DNA of 64,000 nucleotides from Streptomyces griseiscabiei (GCF_020010925.1 NZ_JAGJBZ010000003.1:992001-1056000); one strand, 5' to 3'; shown: positions 8,270-17,483, numbered from the stretch's first letter. Program-made: numbers and translations. The notes: a model not told the origin generated them from the letters alone.

Positions 8270-11200
8270 GTGCTTCTGGGACCTCAGCGACGCGCGCGGC
8301 GGCGTCTCGGCCGTGACCTGACACTCGTCGGACTGGGCCTGGTGTCCGTCTGCCTCGCCGTCTGGATGCAGTTCGGCGACCACAAGGCCGCCGACGTGGC
8401 GACGATCGCGAGTCTCGCCGTGGGCGTCGCGGCGCTGGCCCTGGCGCTCGTCGACTTCTTCCGCCAGGAACCGGTCCCGCCCGATCCCGCCGGGTACGCC
8501 GACGATCTCGCTCACATCCTCCGGGCACAGTGGCTCGAGGAGGCGGGGGCCCGACGGCTGCGCGACCCTCAGGTCCTGCCGCTTGCCTGGGCCACAACGA
8601 CAAGGCCGGTCGCGGGCGAACTCCGCGACCCGGTGACGGGGGGCCGCGTCCTGCGGGTGCACCTCGACGGCAGGCTGGACGGCCGCTTCGATCGAGTCAT
8701 CTCCCAACTGGCCCAGGGGTTCGACCAGTTGCCGCAGAACCGACTGGTCGTGATCGGTGAGCCCGGCTCCGGCAAGACGGTCCTGGCGATGCTGCTCACC
8801 CTGGGCCTGCTGGGCGCGCGGCAGCCGGGCGGGCCCGTACCGGTCCTGCTCCCCGTCTCGACCTGGGACCCCGTGCGCGAGCCCCTGGACGACTGGCTCG
8901 TGCGGACCCTCGCGGTCCCGTACTACAGCGGTCGCGAGGAGATCCCCCGCGCCCTCCTCGCTCACGGCCTGCTGCTGCCCGTCCTCGACGGCCTGGACGA
9001 GATCCCGGAGTCGGCCCGACGCGCGGCGATCCGGGGCATCAACCAGGCGATCGGCGGCGAGCGGCCGGTCGTCGTCACCTGCCGTGCTGTGGAGTACGAG
9101 GAACTGATCCACGGCGGAGCGCCGACCCTCCGCCAGGCGCCCGTGGTGGAGGTCGCCCCGGTGCCGCCGAGGGACGTGATCGCCTACCTCCGGGCCGTGG
9201 ACTGGCCCGAGCACGTCGCGACGGGCTGGGGCCGCGTCTTCGACCGGCTGCGCACCGAGCCGGACGGCCCGCTCACGGAGGCCCTGTCGACGCCGCTGAT
9301 GGTGACGACGGCGCGGCTGGTGTACCAGCGGGGCTGCGGCGACCCGGCCGAACTGCTGGACCGCGAGCGCTTCGACTGCCGTTACGCGGTGGAGGACCAT
9401 CTCACGCATCGGGTGCTGGACGCCGTGTACGGCCCGGATCCAGGGCTGCCGGACGGCGCGGAGACCCGCGGCCTGTGGGATCCCGTACGGGCCCGGCGCT
9501 GGCTCACCTTCCTGGCCCGCCATCTGCACGACCATCGGGAACGGGACCTGGAGTGGTGGGCGATGAGCGGCCGGGTGCTTCCCCTGTGGGTGGGCCCGGC
9601 GGTGTCGTTCGGCCTGGGGCTGGTGCTGGCCGTCGGGGCGATCCTGTGGACGGCGGTGACGCGAGGGTTCGCCGCCGGGGTGTCCGGTGAGGCCGTGCTG
9701 GTCCCGATGTGCATCGGCGCAGTCTTCGCCCTGATCAGCAGTCTGATCTGGTACGCGGCGGGCAACCGCCCGCCGGGTCGGCTCTCTTTCTCGCTACGGG
9801 GGTCGGCGGGGCGGTTGTGGCGCGGTTTCCGGCTGGGGGTGCTGGTGGGGGCTGTCGCCGTGGTGCCCGTAGTCGGCGGGATGTGCGTGTTCCAGGTGCT
9901 GGCTTTCACTCCCGGTCCTGGGTCCCTTCCGGCCGCCGGGATCGTCTCCGAGTCGCTGACGATGTGCGTGACGCTGAGTCTGGTGGTCGGGGTGGCCCTG
10001 GCCACGCACCACTGGCTCAACGCGCCGCCGTCCCGGGCGACCCAGGCCACTCCGTTCAACTCGTACGTCCAGGATCGGCGTTCGGCGGTGGCGGGAGCGG
10101 CCGTGGCGGGGCTCGTGGTGGGCGGCGCCGGGCTGTTCGGGCTGCATGTCGGGCAGTTGGTGGGGGATCTGGTCTTTCGCACGCTCACGGAGTGGCCGGG
10201 GTCGCCAGGGACCGGCGATGTCTCCGACTCGGCGGAGGTCTCCTGGCGGCGGATCAACGAAGCGCTCGGCCCGGACTCGCACGGCTGGGGGCTGCCCTTC
10301 GTGCTGCCCGGGGTGGCCTTCGCGCTGTTCGTCCTGCTGTCGCGCGCGTGGTTCCGCTTCCTGCTGGTGCGGCTCTGGCTGGCGGTGACGGGGCGTATGC
10401 CCTGGCGGTTCTTCGCGTTTCTCGGTGAGGCCAGACGCAGGGAGATCGTCAGACAGGCGAACAGCGCCTTTCAGTTCCGGCACATTCGGTTGCAGGAGGG
10501 GCTGGCAGGGGAGCCGGTGTATGTGCGGGGGCCTGACTCCGGGGCGCGGGGAACGGTGCCGCGACGACTGCTCCTGGGGGTGGGGGCGGCCGTGGTGGTC
10601 GGGGGGACTGTCGCGTTCGTCGGACGGCATGCGGCGGAGGGGGAGGTTGTGTACTGGGACCGGAACGAGGCGTGGATGACAGCGGTTGCGTTTCACCCCC
10701 GTACCGGGGAGCTGGTGTGGGGTGCGAGCGACGGGCGGGTATGGCGAGGAGGGCGTCGGGAGGAGGAGCGGATGGTCCTTCCGGCGGCCCCCTACTACGA
10801 CACCCTCCGGGGGGTCGATCAGTTGATGTTCGACGCCCGGGGGGATCGTCTCGTGGTGGCGCGGGACGGACTGCTCGCCGTGGGGATGACGGGGCGGTCG
10901 CACTGGAGCTTCCGCCAGGGACCGGCGGCTCTGGAAGGCCGTCTCTCCTTGAGTGAGGACGGCCGCATCCTGGCGGGTGGCTCCGAAGGGCGACTCGCGT
11001 TGTGGGATCTCGATGGGGCCGGTTGGCCGACACGCATCGAGGTGAATGCGCGCGAGCAGCGCGAGATCGTCACGTGGGACATGTGCGGGGACGCCCTGGT
11101 GGCCTTGAAATCGACGGGGCGGTTGGTGCGCATCAGAGTCCCGGACATGACTGAGGAACCCGTCTCCACCCCGGTGGTCGACGTGATCGCCGGCTATGTC

Positions 11201-11584
11201 AACAGCTTCCACCTGATGGTCAGCCGACGAGGTGACCACCTCTTTCTGGAAGGTGATGGAATCGTCGGCAGGCTCTGGCGGATGAACGACCGGACCGGCC
11301 GATGGGAGAAGTCCGGTCCCGAGCTCTCCGACGTCTCCGTAGTGTTCCACCCGAGCAAGCCTCTGGCCGCTGTCAGCAGGACGGACGCGATGGACGGCGA
11401 TGAACGGACGCTCGACGGAACCATCGAACTCTGGAGCACCGACGGGACACCGGCCCGCCGCAAGGCGCTGCGCGGACACTTGGGGCAGGTGCACGCCATG
11501 AGCTTCAGCGCGGACGGCACCGGACTCGCCAGCGCCGGCGCGGACGGCACCGTCCGCCGGTGGGACGTGAGCCACCTGCCCTGA
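8270..11584 (+). CDS. membrane-anchored NACHT NTPase with C-terminal WD40 repeats
   Basis: An 1104-residue STAND-class protein. Two N-terminal hydrophobic segments (about residues 17-62) are followed by a NACHT module: Walker A GEPGSGKT at about 163-170 and Walker B LLPVLDGLDEIP at about 237-248. The middle (about 440-690) holds several more hydrophobic segments. The C-terminal third carries WD40-like repeats; the clearest are LAGGSEGRLALWD and, at the end, LRGHLGQVHAMSF...TVRRWD. Such proteins usually couple ligand sensing by the repeats to NTP-driven oligomerisation. Some bacterial NACHT proteins act in phage defence; others are of unknown function. The gene stands alone and no effector enzyme domain is visible. 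The GTG start at 8270 is the first in frame and uncertain. Confidence 0.8.
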   Translation: MLLGPQRRARRRLGRDLTLVGLGLVSVCLAVWMQFGDHKAADVATIASLAVGVAALALALVDFFRQEPVPPDPAGYADDLAHILRAQWLEEAGARRLRDPQVLPLAWATTTRPVAGELRDPVTGGRVLRVHLDGRLDGRFDRVISQLAQGFDQLPQNRLVVIGEPGSGKTVLAMLLTLGLLGARQPGGPVPVLLPVSTWDPVREPLDDWLVRTLAVPYYSGREEIPRALLAHGLLLPVLDGLDEIPESARRAAIRGINQAIGGERPVVVTCRAVEYEELIHGGAPTLRQAPVVEVAPVPPRDVIAYLRAVDWPEHVATGWGRVFDRLRTEPDGPLTEALSTPLMVTTARLVYQRGCGDPAELLDRERFDCRYAVEDHLTHRVLDAVYGPDPGLPDGAETRGLWDPVRARRWLTFLARHLHDHRERDLEWWAMSGRVLPLWVGPAVSFGLGLVLAVGAILWTAVTRGFAAGVSGEAVLVPMCIGAVFALISSLIWYAAGNRPPGRLSFSLRGSAGRLWRGFRLGVLVGAVAVVPVVGGMCVFQVLAFTPGPGSLPAAGIVSESLTMCVTLSLVVGVALATHHWLNAPPSRATQATPFNSYVQDRRSAVAGAAVAGLVVGGAGLFGLHVGQLVGDLVFRTLTEWPGSPGTGDVSDSAEVSWRRINEALGPDSHGWGLPFVLPGVAFALFVLLSRAWFRFLLVRLWLAVTGRMPWRFFAFLGEARRREIVRQANSAFQFRHIRLQEGLAGEPVYVRGPDSGARGTVPRRLLLGVGAAVVVGGTVAFVGRHAAEGEVVYWDRNEAWMTAVAFHPRTGELVWGASDGRVWRGGRREEERMVLPAAPYYDTLRGVDQLMFDARGDRLVVARDGLLAVGMTGRSHWSFRQGPAALEGRLSLSEDGRILAGGSEGRLALWDLDGAGWPTRIEVNAREQREIVTWDMCGDALVALKSTGRLVRIRVPDMTEEPVSTPVVDVIAGYVNSFHLMVSRRGDHLFLEGDGIVGRLWRMNDRTGRWEKSGPELSDVSVVFHPSKPLAAVSRTDAMDGDERTLDGTIELWSTDGTPARRKALRGHLGQVHAMSFSADGTGLASAGADGTVRRWDVSHLP

Positions 11585-11741
11585 GGCGTCGTTCCTCATG
11601 GCGTGAAGGCAGGAACGGGCCGCCGCTGTCCCTGGGCATCTCCGGCGCGAACATGCACGACAGCCAGGGTCACCAGTCAGCCGGCGCCGGTAGTGTCAGT
11701 GACGGCTCGTAGGGTGCGCTGGTGTTCGACGAGGAGGTTCC

Positions 11742-12338
11742 ATGGGCTTTTCCGGCCATCTGGTCTTTGCGCGCAGCGAGCGCCCCCTGCTGGAAGCACC
11801 CCTGTTCGGCAGCACCGGTCCAGGGCTGAGAGAGGGCGTGCATGAGGGGCAAGCTCGACCGGGCGGCTGGCAGACCCTGCAGTTGGAGCACGGCATCTGG
11901 GAGGACGAGAGCCTGTTCGCCTTGGTCGAATGGTCCGGTGCGCCGGCCTGCGTCGCCGATGTCTCCGACAGCAGCGTCGCCCTCGTGACCGGTCTGGACA
12001 CCGACGGGCACCGCTGGCAGGCATGGCTCAATCTGGACAACGCCGCGGCGCTCCTCGTCGAGGAACCCGAGGACGTGGACGACGTGAGCCTGTGGATAGC
12101 CACGCCGGAGTTTCAGGAAGCCCTCGGACACAGGCGTGCTGAGCTCGATGCAGAGGTGCCGAACCACGCCGAAGGCGCGCTCAGGTGGGCTTCGGCAGCT
12201 GGTGTCCGGACCATGGCACAGCAGCCTCGGATCGAGGAACTGCTGCGCGCACAGGAGACCTTCGTGGAGGAGCTGTTCGACTCGCTGCTGGACGAACTGG
12301 GCTTTCCTGACACTGCCCACTCCGCAGCGCAGCCGTAG
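11742..12338 (+). CDS. hypothetical protein, 198 residues
   Basis: I do not recognise a family. The start is well supported by a GAGGAGG Shine-Dalgarno six bases before ATG 11742. The protein is acidic and soluble, with no signal peptide or transmembrane helix. A first half rich in W and L (WQTLQLEHG, RWQAWLNLDNAAALLVEEPE) is followed by a helical acidic tail (QETFVEELFDSLLDELGF). It lies in accessory DNA between the NACHT-WD40 gene and the DGPF/ECF42 pair and is probably its own transcription unit. Confidence 0.7.
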   Translation: MGFSGHLVFARSERPLLEAPLFGSTGPGLREGVHEGQARPGGWQTLQLEHGIWEDESLFALVEWSGAPACVADVSDSSVALVTGLDTDGHRWQAWLNLDNAAALLVEEPEDVDDVSLWIATPEFQEALGHRRAELDAEVPNHAEGALRWASAAGVRTMAQQPRIEELLRAQETFVEELFDSLLDELGFPDTAHSAAQP

Positions 12339-12391
12339 GAAGCGATGTCTGGATCGCCCGCCGAAGTTTTTTTGAGGAATTCCGGCGACCG

Positions 12392-12418
12392 TGTCGATCC
12401 GAGGTGCGGCCGTTCGAC
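12392..12418 (+). promoter_or_regulatory. putative ECF42-dependent promoter of the DGPF-sigma operon
   Basis: TGTCGA at 12392-12397 and, 17 bp further, CGAC at 12415-12418. As I recall, ECF42 sigma factors recognise TGTCGA in the -35 and CGA/TC in the -10 region. The site is about 55 bp upstream of the DGPF gene, as expected for autoregulation. Confidence 0.55.
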
Positions 12419-12471
12419 GCATGGGTGAGAGTCGGGGACAGGCCCCGCTCGCCGATGTTCTGGGAGTCACC

Positions 12472-12828
12472 ATGCCGCGCTATCTGTCACTGGTCCAGAT
12501 CGACGAGAAGACCGCGCCCGCCGAGGGCCCGAGCCCTGAGCTGATGGAGCGGATGGGGGAGCTCCTGGAGGAGATCACCAAGGCGGGGGTCATGCTCGAC
12601 ACCGCCGGGCTGACGCCGTCCGCGCAGGGGGCGCGGGTCCACTGGGAGGGCGGGAACGTCTCCGTCACGGACGGGCCGTTCACCGAGTCCAAGGAGGTCG
12701 TCGGCGGCTACGCGCTGATGCAGTGCAAGGACATGGCCGAGGCGATCGAGTGGACCAAGCGGTTCGTGAAGGTGCACGGGGAGGAGTGGACGGTCACCTG
12801 TGAGGTGCGGGAGGTCATGGAGGGCTGA
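12472..12828 (+). CDS. DGPF/YCII-domain protein linked to the ECF42 sigma factor
   Basis: A 118-residue YCII-superfamily protein. The diagnostic motif VTDGPFTESKEVVGGYALM is at about residues 63-82, with a C-terminal helix rich in E and W (AIEWTKRFVKVHGEEWTV). ATG 12472 is used because GGGAG lies about 7 bases upstream; the frame also opens earlier at 12391, without support. It precedes the sigma-factor gene by 49 bp, the standard arrangement for ECF42 loci. DGPF proteins are typical targets and partners of ECF42 factors, and their biochemical role is unknown. Confidence 0.88.
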   Translation: MPRYLSLVQIDEKTAPAEGPSPELMERMGELLEEITKAGVMLDTAGLTPSAQGARVHWEGGNVSVTDGPFTESKEVVGGYALMQCKDMAEAIEWTKRFVKVHGEEWTVTCEVREVMEG

Positions 12829-12877
12829 GCCGGAGCCTGCTTGGCGGGACCGTCCTCCGGGTGTCTGATGGTGGGCT

Positions 12878-14143
12878 GTGACCTCACAGCCCACCCCGGA
12901 CCTCAAGACGACCGTCGAGACCGTGTTCCGGATCGAGTCGCCCCGCGTCATCGCCGGGGTCGCCCGGATCGTGCGGGACGTCGGGATCGCGGAGGAACTG
13001 GCCCAGGACGCGCTGGTCGCGGCGCTGGAGCAGTGGCCGCGCGACGGGGTGCCGGACAACCCGGGGGCCTGGCTGACGGCCACCGCCAAGCACCGGGCGA
13101 TCGACCTCGTACGCCGCCGGGAGCGGTACGCGCGCAAGCTCGCGGAGGTGGGGCGGGACCTGGAGGCGGCGGGGCCGCATCTCGACCGGCCCGCCGACCC
13201 GGACGACATCGACGACGACCTGCTCCGCCTCGTCTTCACGGCCTGCCACCCGGTGCTCTCCGCCGAGGCCCGGATCGCCCTCACCCTCCGCCTCCTCGGC
13301 GGCCTGACCACACCCGAGATCGCCCGCGCCTTCCTGGCCCCCGAGGCGACCATCGCCCAGCGCGTCGTCCGCGCCAAGCGCACGCTCGCGACGAAGAACG
13401 TCGCCTTCGAGGTGCCGTACGGCCCCGACCGCGAGGCCCGCCTCGGCTCCGTCCTCGAAGTCATCTACCTGATCTTCAACGAGGGATACGCGGCCACCGC
13501 CGGCGACGACCTGCTGCGCCCCGCGCTCTGCGAGGACGCCCTCCGACTGGCGCGCGTCCTCGCCCAGTTGATGCCCAAGGAGCCCGAGGTGCACGGTCTG
13601 GTCGCGCTGCTGGAGCTCCAGGAGTCGCGGGCCGCCGCCCGTACGGGACCGACCGGCGAACCCGTCCTCCTCAAGGACCAGGACCGGCGCCGCTGGAACC
13701 GCCTGCTCATCGCCCGCGGCTTCACCGCCCTCGGCCGCGCGACCGCCGCGGCGAGCGGCGCCCCGGGCCCGTACGCGCTCCAGGCCGCCATCGCCGCGTG
13801 CCACGCCCAGGCCCACACGTACGAGGAGACGGACTGGAACCGGATCGCCGCCCTGTACGCCCTGCTGGCCGCCCGCGCCCCGTCCCCCGTGGTCGAGCTG
13901 AACCGCGCGGTCGCCGTCTCCATGGCCGACGGCCCCGCTCCCGCCCTGGAGATCGTCGACCACCTCGCCGCCGAACCCGCCCTCCGCGACTACCACTTGC
14001 TGCCGAGCGTCCGCGGCGACCTGCTGCTCCGCCTCGGCCGTACGCGGGAGGCCCGCGCCGAGTTCGTACGGGCGGCCGGGCTCGCCCGGAACGAACGGGA
14101 ACGCGCGCTGCTGCGCGCACGGGCGGAGGAGACCGGCGGCTGA
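12878..14143 (+). CDS. ECF42-group RNA polymerase sigma factor with C-terminal TPR-like extension
   Basis: A 421-residue sigma-70 family protein, much longer than an ordinary ECF (about 200). Region 2 is in the first ~90 residues (IVRDVGIAEELAQDALVAAL, WLTATAKHRAIDLVRR). Region 4 is at about 120-175 (LTTPEIARAFLAPEATIAQRVVRAK). The rest is a helical extension with DUF6596/TPR-like character (LEVIYLIFNEGYA, VVELNRAVAVSM). No anti-sigma gene is adjacent; in this group the extension itself is thought to control activity. GTG 12878 follows the DGPF gene closely. A matching TGTCGA promoter lies upstream of the pair. Confidence 0.9.
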   Translation: MTSQPTPDLKTTVETVFRIESPRVIAGVARIVRDVGIAEELAQDALVAALEQWPRDGVPDNPGAWLTATAKHRAIDLVRRRERYARKLAEVGRDLEAAGPHLDRPADPDDIDDDLLRLVFTACHPVLSAEARIALTLRLLGGLTTPEIARAFLAPEATIAQRVVRAKRTLATKNVAFEVPYGPDREARLGSVLEVIYLIFNEGYAATAGDDLLRPALCEDALRLARVLAQLMPKEPEVHGLVALLELQESRAAARTGPTGEPVLLKDQDRRRWNRLLIARGFTALGRATAAASGAPGPYALQAAIAACHAQAHTYEETDWNRIAALYALLAARAPSPVVELNRAVAVSMADGPAPALEIVDHLAAEPALRDYHLLPSVRGDLLLRLGRTREARAEFVRAAGLARNERERALLRARAEETGG

Positions 14144-14189
14144 GGCCAGGACCGGCGGCCGAGGGCCGCCCGCCGCCTCGTGGCACGCT

Positions 14190-15392
14190 TCAGACCGGGT
14201 GCCCGATCAGCATCGTCGGCGCCCCCGCTACCCGCGTCATGAAGACCGTCGCCGAACGGCGCCCCTGCGGCTTCACCTTCCTGCGCAGTTCCTCCGGCTC
14301 GACGGCCGACCCCCGCTTCTTCACGGTCAGGATGCCCACCTCGCGCTCCCGCAGCAGCGCCTTCAACTTCTTGACGTTGAAGGGGAGTTGATCGGTGATC
14401 TCGTAGGCGGTGGCGTACGGGACGGGCCGGTGCTCGTCGGCCGTGACGTACGCGATCGTGGGGTCGATCAGCCCGCCCGCCAGCTCCTCGGCGACCTCGG
14501 CGACGAGGTGGGCGCGGATCACGGCACCGTCGGGCTCGTACAAGTACCGCCCCACGGGCCGGACTTCGGGGTCCGGCAGCCCCCGGCCGCGCAGACTCCG
14601 GGGGCCGGGCAGCAGCGTCGCCCGCACCGCCCCCTCCGCCCCGGTGCCGAACCAGAGCACCGCCTCCTTCACATCGCCGCCGTCCGAGATCCACTCGGCC
14701 TCGGCCTCGGCGGGGACCGCCTCGTGCGGGATGCCCGGGGCGATCTTGAGGGCGGCTCGCGGGGCCTTGAGCGCGGTGGCGACGGCCCAGGAGAGCGGGG
14801 GCGAGTACGCCTCGGGGTCGAAGATCCGGCCACGGCCGGAGGAGCGCCGGGCGGGGTCGACGAACACGGCGTCGTACCCGGCCGTCTCCACCTCCGTCAC
14901 ATCCGCCTCGCGCACCTCGATCAGCCCGGCGAGGCCGAGCGCGTCGGCGTTGGCGCGGGCCACCGCCGCCGTCAGCGGGTCGCGGTCGACGGCCAGCACG
15001 CGGATTCCGGCCCGGGCGAGGGCGATCGCGTCGCCGCCGATGCCGCAGCACAGATCGGCGACGGAGGTCACGCCCAGCGCGCGCATCCGCTCCGCCCGGT
15101 ACGTCGCCACGCTCGTCCGCGTCGACTGCTCGACCCCGTTCGGGGTGAAGAACATCCGGTCCGCGTCCGCCGCCCCGAACTTCACGACCGCCCGCTGCCG
15201 CAGCCTGGCCTGGCCGAGGGCCGCCGAGACCAGCTCCACCGGGTGGTCGCGGCGCAGCCGGGTCGCCACGGCCAGCTCCCGCGCCGGTTCGACTCCGCGC
15301 ACCTCGTCGAGGAGGGCGCGGCCCTCGGGGGTGAGGAGGGGGGCGAGGAAGGTGGCGGGGTCGAGGTCGTTCACCGGCTCATTGTCGGTCAT
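14190..15392 (-). CDS. class I SAM-dependent methyltransferase with THUMP-like C-terminus
   Basis: A 400-residue methyltransferase. The N-terminal helical region (to about 95) is followed by the SAM-binding motif VADLCCGIGGDAIALARAG (about 112-130) and by DAVFVDPARR (about 165-175). The C-terminal domain reads YLYEPDGAVIRAHL and KKLKALLRER. RNA modification is the likely role by similarity; the substrate is unknown. ATG 15392 (MTDNEP) is used; the open frame continues far upstream without a plausible start. It is convergent with the ECF42 gene (46 bp gap) and divergent from the deacetylase pair. Confidence 0.85.
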   Translation of the reverse strand: MTDNEPVNDLDPATFLAPLLTPEGRALLDEVRGVEPARELAVATRLRRDHPVELVSAALGQARLRQRAVVKFGAADADRMFFTPNGVEQSTRTSVATYRAERMRALGVTSVADLCCGIGGDAIALARAGIRVLAVDRDPLTAAVARANADALGLAGLIEVREADVTEVETAGYDAVFVDPARRSSGRGRIFDPEAYSPPLSWAVATALKAPRAALKIAPGIPHEAVPAEAEAEWISDGGDVKEAVLWFGTGAEGAVRATLLPGPRSLRGRGLPDPEVRPVGRYLYEPDGAVIRAHLVAEVAEELAGGLIDPTIAYVTADEHRPVPYATAYEITDQLPFNVKKLKALLREREVGILTVKKRGSAVEPEELRRKVKPQGRRSATVFMTRVAGAPTMLIGHPV

Positions 15393-15503
15393 CGGCCAGC
15401 GGGAGAGCGGGGGCGGGGCGGTGTGGGCCACTCGGTGGATGGTCGGGGCCCGGCGGCGGTGTCGGGGCGGTGGGGAGGGGTCGCCCTGCGAGGATGCAGC
15501 GCC

Positions 15504-16517
15504 ATGCGATTCGTACGACAAAATGATCGAAAGAGTGCGAAGCGGTCGAGGTTCCTGGGGTGGTGGGGGAGCGGCGGCGTCGCCCTGCTCGCCGCGGCGG
15601 TGCTCGTGTCCGGGTGCGCGGAGGGCGGCGCGGAGGACGCGTCGCGGAGCGGACCGGCCGGGCGACGGGCGCCCGCGGAGGCGGCCCATGGTCAGGAGCG
15701 CGGCCAGGAACGCGGGCAGCAGGGTGGGCAACGGCCCTTCGAGGCCCCCGGCGCGCGGGCGCTCGACTCGTACGCCGAGAGGCTGCGCCGGGCGCACGCC
15801 GCGCGGGTCGCCGCGGCGAAGCGCTGGGGGCTGGCGGCGGTACCGCTGACCGCGCCGGCGCCCCCGGCGCGGAAACCGGCGCTCGGCACACGCGAGGGCT
15901 TCGAGGTCGACGGCCACGAGGAGGACGGACTCCCGCCGGTCTTCACCACCGTCCCCACCCGCGACAAGGTCCTCTTCCTCACCATCGACGACGGCGCGGA
16001 GAAGGACCCCGCGTTCCTGCGCATGATGAGTGAACTGGGCATCCCCTACACCGCCTTCCTCAGCGACTACCTGGTCAAGGAGGACTACGGCTACTTCGCG
16101 CGGATGCGGGACCGGGGCGTCACCCTCCACAACCACACTCTCCACCACCGCCACCTCCCCTCCCTCTCCCACACCGCCCAGAAGCGCGAGATCTGCGGCA
16201 TGCAGGACGTCATCGAGAAGCGGTACGGCAAGCGGCCGACGCTCTTCCGGCCGCCGTACGGCAACTACGACCGGGACACCCTGCGCGCCGCCAAGTCCTG
16301 CGGCATCGAGGCCGTCCCCCTCTGGAACGAGGAGGTCTTCGTCGACCGCTGGGACCACCGCGAGTCCGACCGCGAACTCCGCCCCGGTGACATCGTCCTC
16401 ACCCACTTCCGCGGCCCGTCCGACTGGAAGGGCACCATGCCCGACATGATCCGCCGCTTCCTGGACCGCGCCACCGCCGAGGGCTACGCGGTGGCGAGGC
16501 TGGAGGACTACCTGTGA
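15504..16517 (+). CDS. NodB-type polysaccharide deacetylase lipoprotein (paralogue 1)
   Basis: A 337-residue exported protein. The signal peptide ends in lipobox LVSGC, so the protein is probably lipid-anchored. A charged Gln/Arg-rich linker follows, then the NodB homology domain (about 145-337): FLTIDDGAEKD carries the catalytic/metal Asp pair, LHNHTLHHRH the metal His residues, LFRPPYGNYD the groove, and IVLTHFRG the C-terminal His motif. The usual TFDDG is TIDDG here. ATG 15504 is preferred over upstream in-frame sequence because it opens the signal peptide. It overlaps the next gene by 4 bp (GTGA). Confidence 0.88.
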   Translation: MRFVRQNDRKSAKRSRFLGWWGSGGVALLAAAVLVSGCAEGGAEDASRSGPAGRRAPAEAAHGQERGQERGQQGGQRPFEAPGARALDSYAERLRRAHAARVAAAKRWGLAAVPLTAPAPPARKPALGTREGFEVDGHEEDGLPPVFTTVPTRDKVLFLTIDDGAEKDPAFLRMMSELGIPYTAFLSDYLVKEDYGYFARMRDRGVTLHNHTLHHRHLPSLSHTAQKREICGMQDVIEKRYGKRPTLFRPPYGNYDRDTLRAAKSCGIEAVPLWNEEVFVDRWDHRESDRELRPGDIVLTHFRGPSDWKGTMPDMIRRFLDRATAEGYAVARLEDYL

Positions 16518-17392
16518 GGGCTGGGGGCGCTGGGCGCACGGCGCGAAGGAGGCGTGCGGTCACCCGCGCCCTGACCACCCTCTCCGCGCTCACGACCGTC
16601 GCCGTCCTGCTCCTCGCCGGATGCGCGGCCGGGCCCACCGCCCGCACCGCCCCCTTCACCGTCCCCTCCGCCCCCCGCTCCACCACCCCCGACCATCCTC
16701 ACCCCCACCCGCCCCCGTACCGCCGCTGGGGCCTGCCCGCCCCCCTCGCCCCCGCGCCCGAGACCCCCGACCGGCCCCCGCGACCCCGCACGGCGGGCCC
16801 CGGGCTGCCACCCGTCGTCGACCGGGTGCGGACCCGCGACAAGGTGGTGTTCCTGACGTACGACGACGGCGCGGAGAAGGACCCCCGGTTCGTGGACATG
16901 GTCAGGGAACTGCGGCTGCCGGTGAGCATGTTCCTGACGGACAGCGTCGTGGGGCCGGGATACGGCCACTTCGCCCGGCTGCGGGCGGTCGGCGCGACCG
17001 TGCAGAACCACACGCTCGGCCACACCGGTCTGCGCGGACTGCCGTACGCCGGGCAGCGCGCCGAGATCTGCGGCCAGCAGAACAAGCTGAGGCAGCGCTT
17101 CGGCATCCGGCCGACCCTGTTCCGCCCGCCCTACGGCGTCTACGACACCACCACGCTCCGCGCCGCCGCCGACTGCGGCATCACGGCCGTCGTCCTGTGG
17201 CGCGCGTCGATGCAGATCAACGACCTCCGGTACGCGGTCGGCGACCGCCTCCGCCCCGGTGACATCGTCCTCGCCCACTTCCGGGGCCCGGAGCAGCTGA
17301 AGGGTGCGACCCTCACGGAGATGACGACCCGGCTGCTGCGCCGCGTCCAGGCCCAGGGCCTGACGGTCGGACGCCTGGAGGACTACCTCTGA
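16514..17392 (+). CDS. NodB-type polysaccharide deacetylase lipoprotein (paralogue 2)
   Basis: A 292-residue paralogue of the preceding gene, translationally coupled to it through a GTGA overlap. Signal peptide with lipobox LLAGC, then a Pro/His-rich linker. The NodB domain has FLTYDDGAEKD, VQNHTLGHTG, LFRPPYGVYD and IVLAHFRG. In both copies the first motif ends in DDGAEKD, which marks them as a recent pair. They presumably deacetylate peptidoglycan or another wall glycan. The catalytic Asp and the metal-binding His residues are present in both, so neither looks degenerate. Confidence 0.88.
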   Translation: MRAGGAGRTARRRRAVTRALTTLSALTTVAVLLLAGCAAGPTARTAPFTVPSAPRSTTPDHPHPHPPPYRRWGLPAPLAPAPETPDRPPRPRTAGPGLPPVVDRVRTRDKVVFLTYDDGAEKDPRFVDMVRELRLPVSMFLTDSVVGPGYGHFARLRAVGATVQNHTLGHTGLRGLPYAGQRAEICGQQNKLRQRFGIRPTLFRPPYGVYDTTTLRAAADCGITAVVLWRASMQINDLRYAVGDRLRPGDIVLAHFRGPEQLKGATLTEMTTRLLRRVQAQGLTVGRLEDYL

Positions 17393-17436
17393 CACGCCGC
17401 GAGGACCGCCGCACCCCACGGCATCGGCAGCCGGAA

Positions 17437-17463
17437 TTAGCAGTCCGCTTGACCGAGTGCTAA
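17437..17463. promoter_or_regulatory. CIRCE element 1 (HrcA operator)
   Basis: TTAGCAGTC-N9-GAGTGCTAA, one mismatch from the CIRCE consensus. It overlaps the -35 hexamer of the groES promoter, so bound HrcA would block polymerase. Confidence 0.92.
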
Positions 17464-17476
17464 TCGCGGTCATAGT
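17449..17476 (+). promoter_or_regulatory. groES promoter
   Basis: TTGACC (17449-17454), a 16-bp spacer and CATAGT (17471-17476) fit a vegetative HrdB-type promoter. The -35 lies inside CIRCE 1, and the predicted start is near 17483, at the edge of CIRCE 2. Confidence 0.7.
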
Positions 17477-17483
17477 CTCAGGT

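Noticed and set aside
9382..11599. Minus-strand frames across the NACHT-WD40 gene
   Set aside because: Pro/Arg/His-rich shadow composition; the plus strand has clear Walker motifs.
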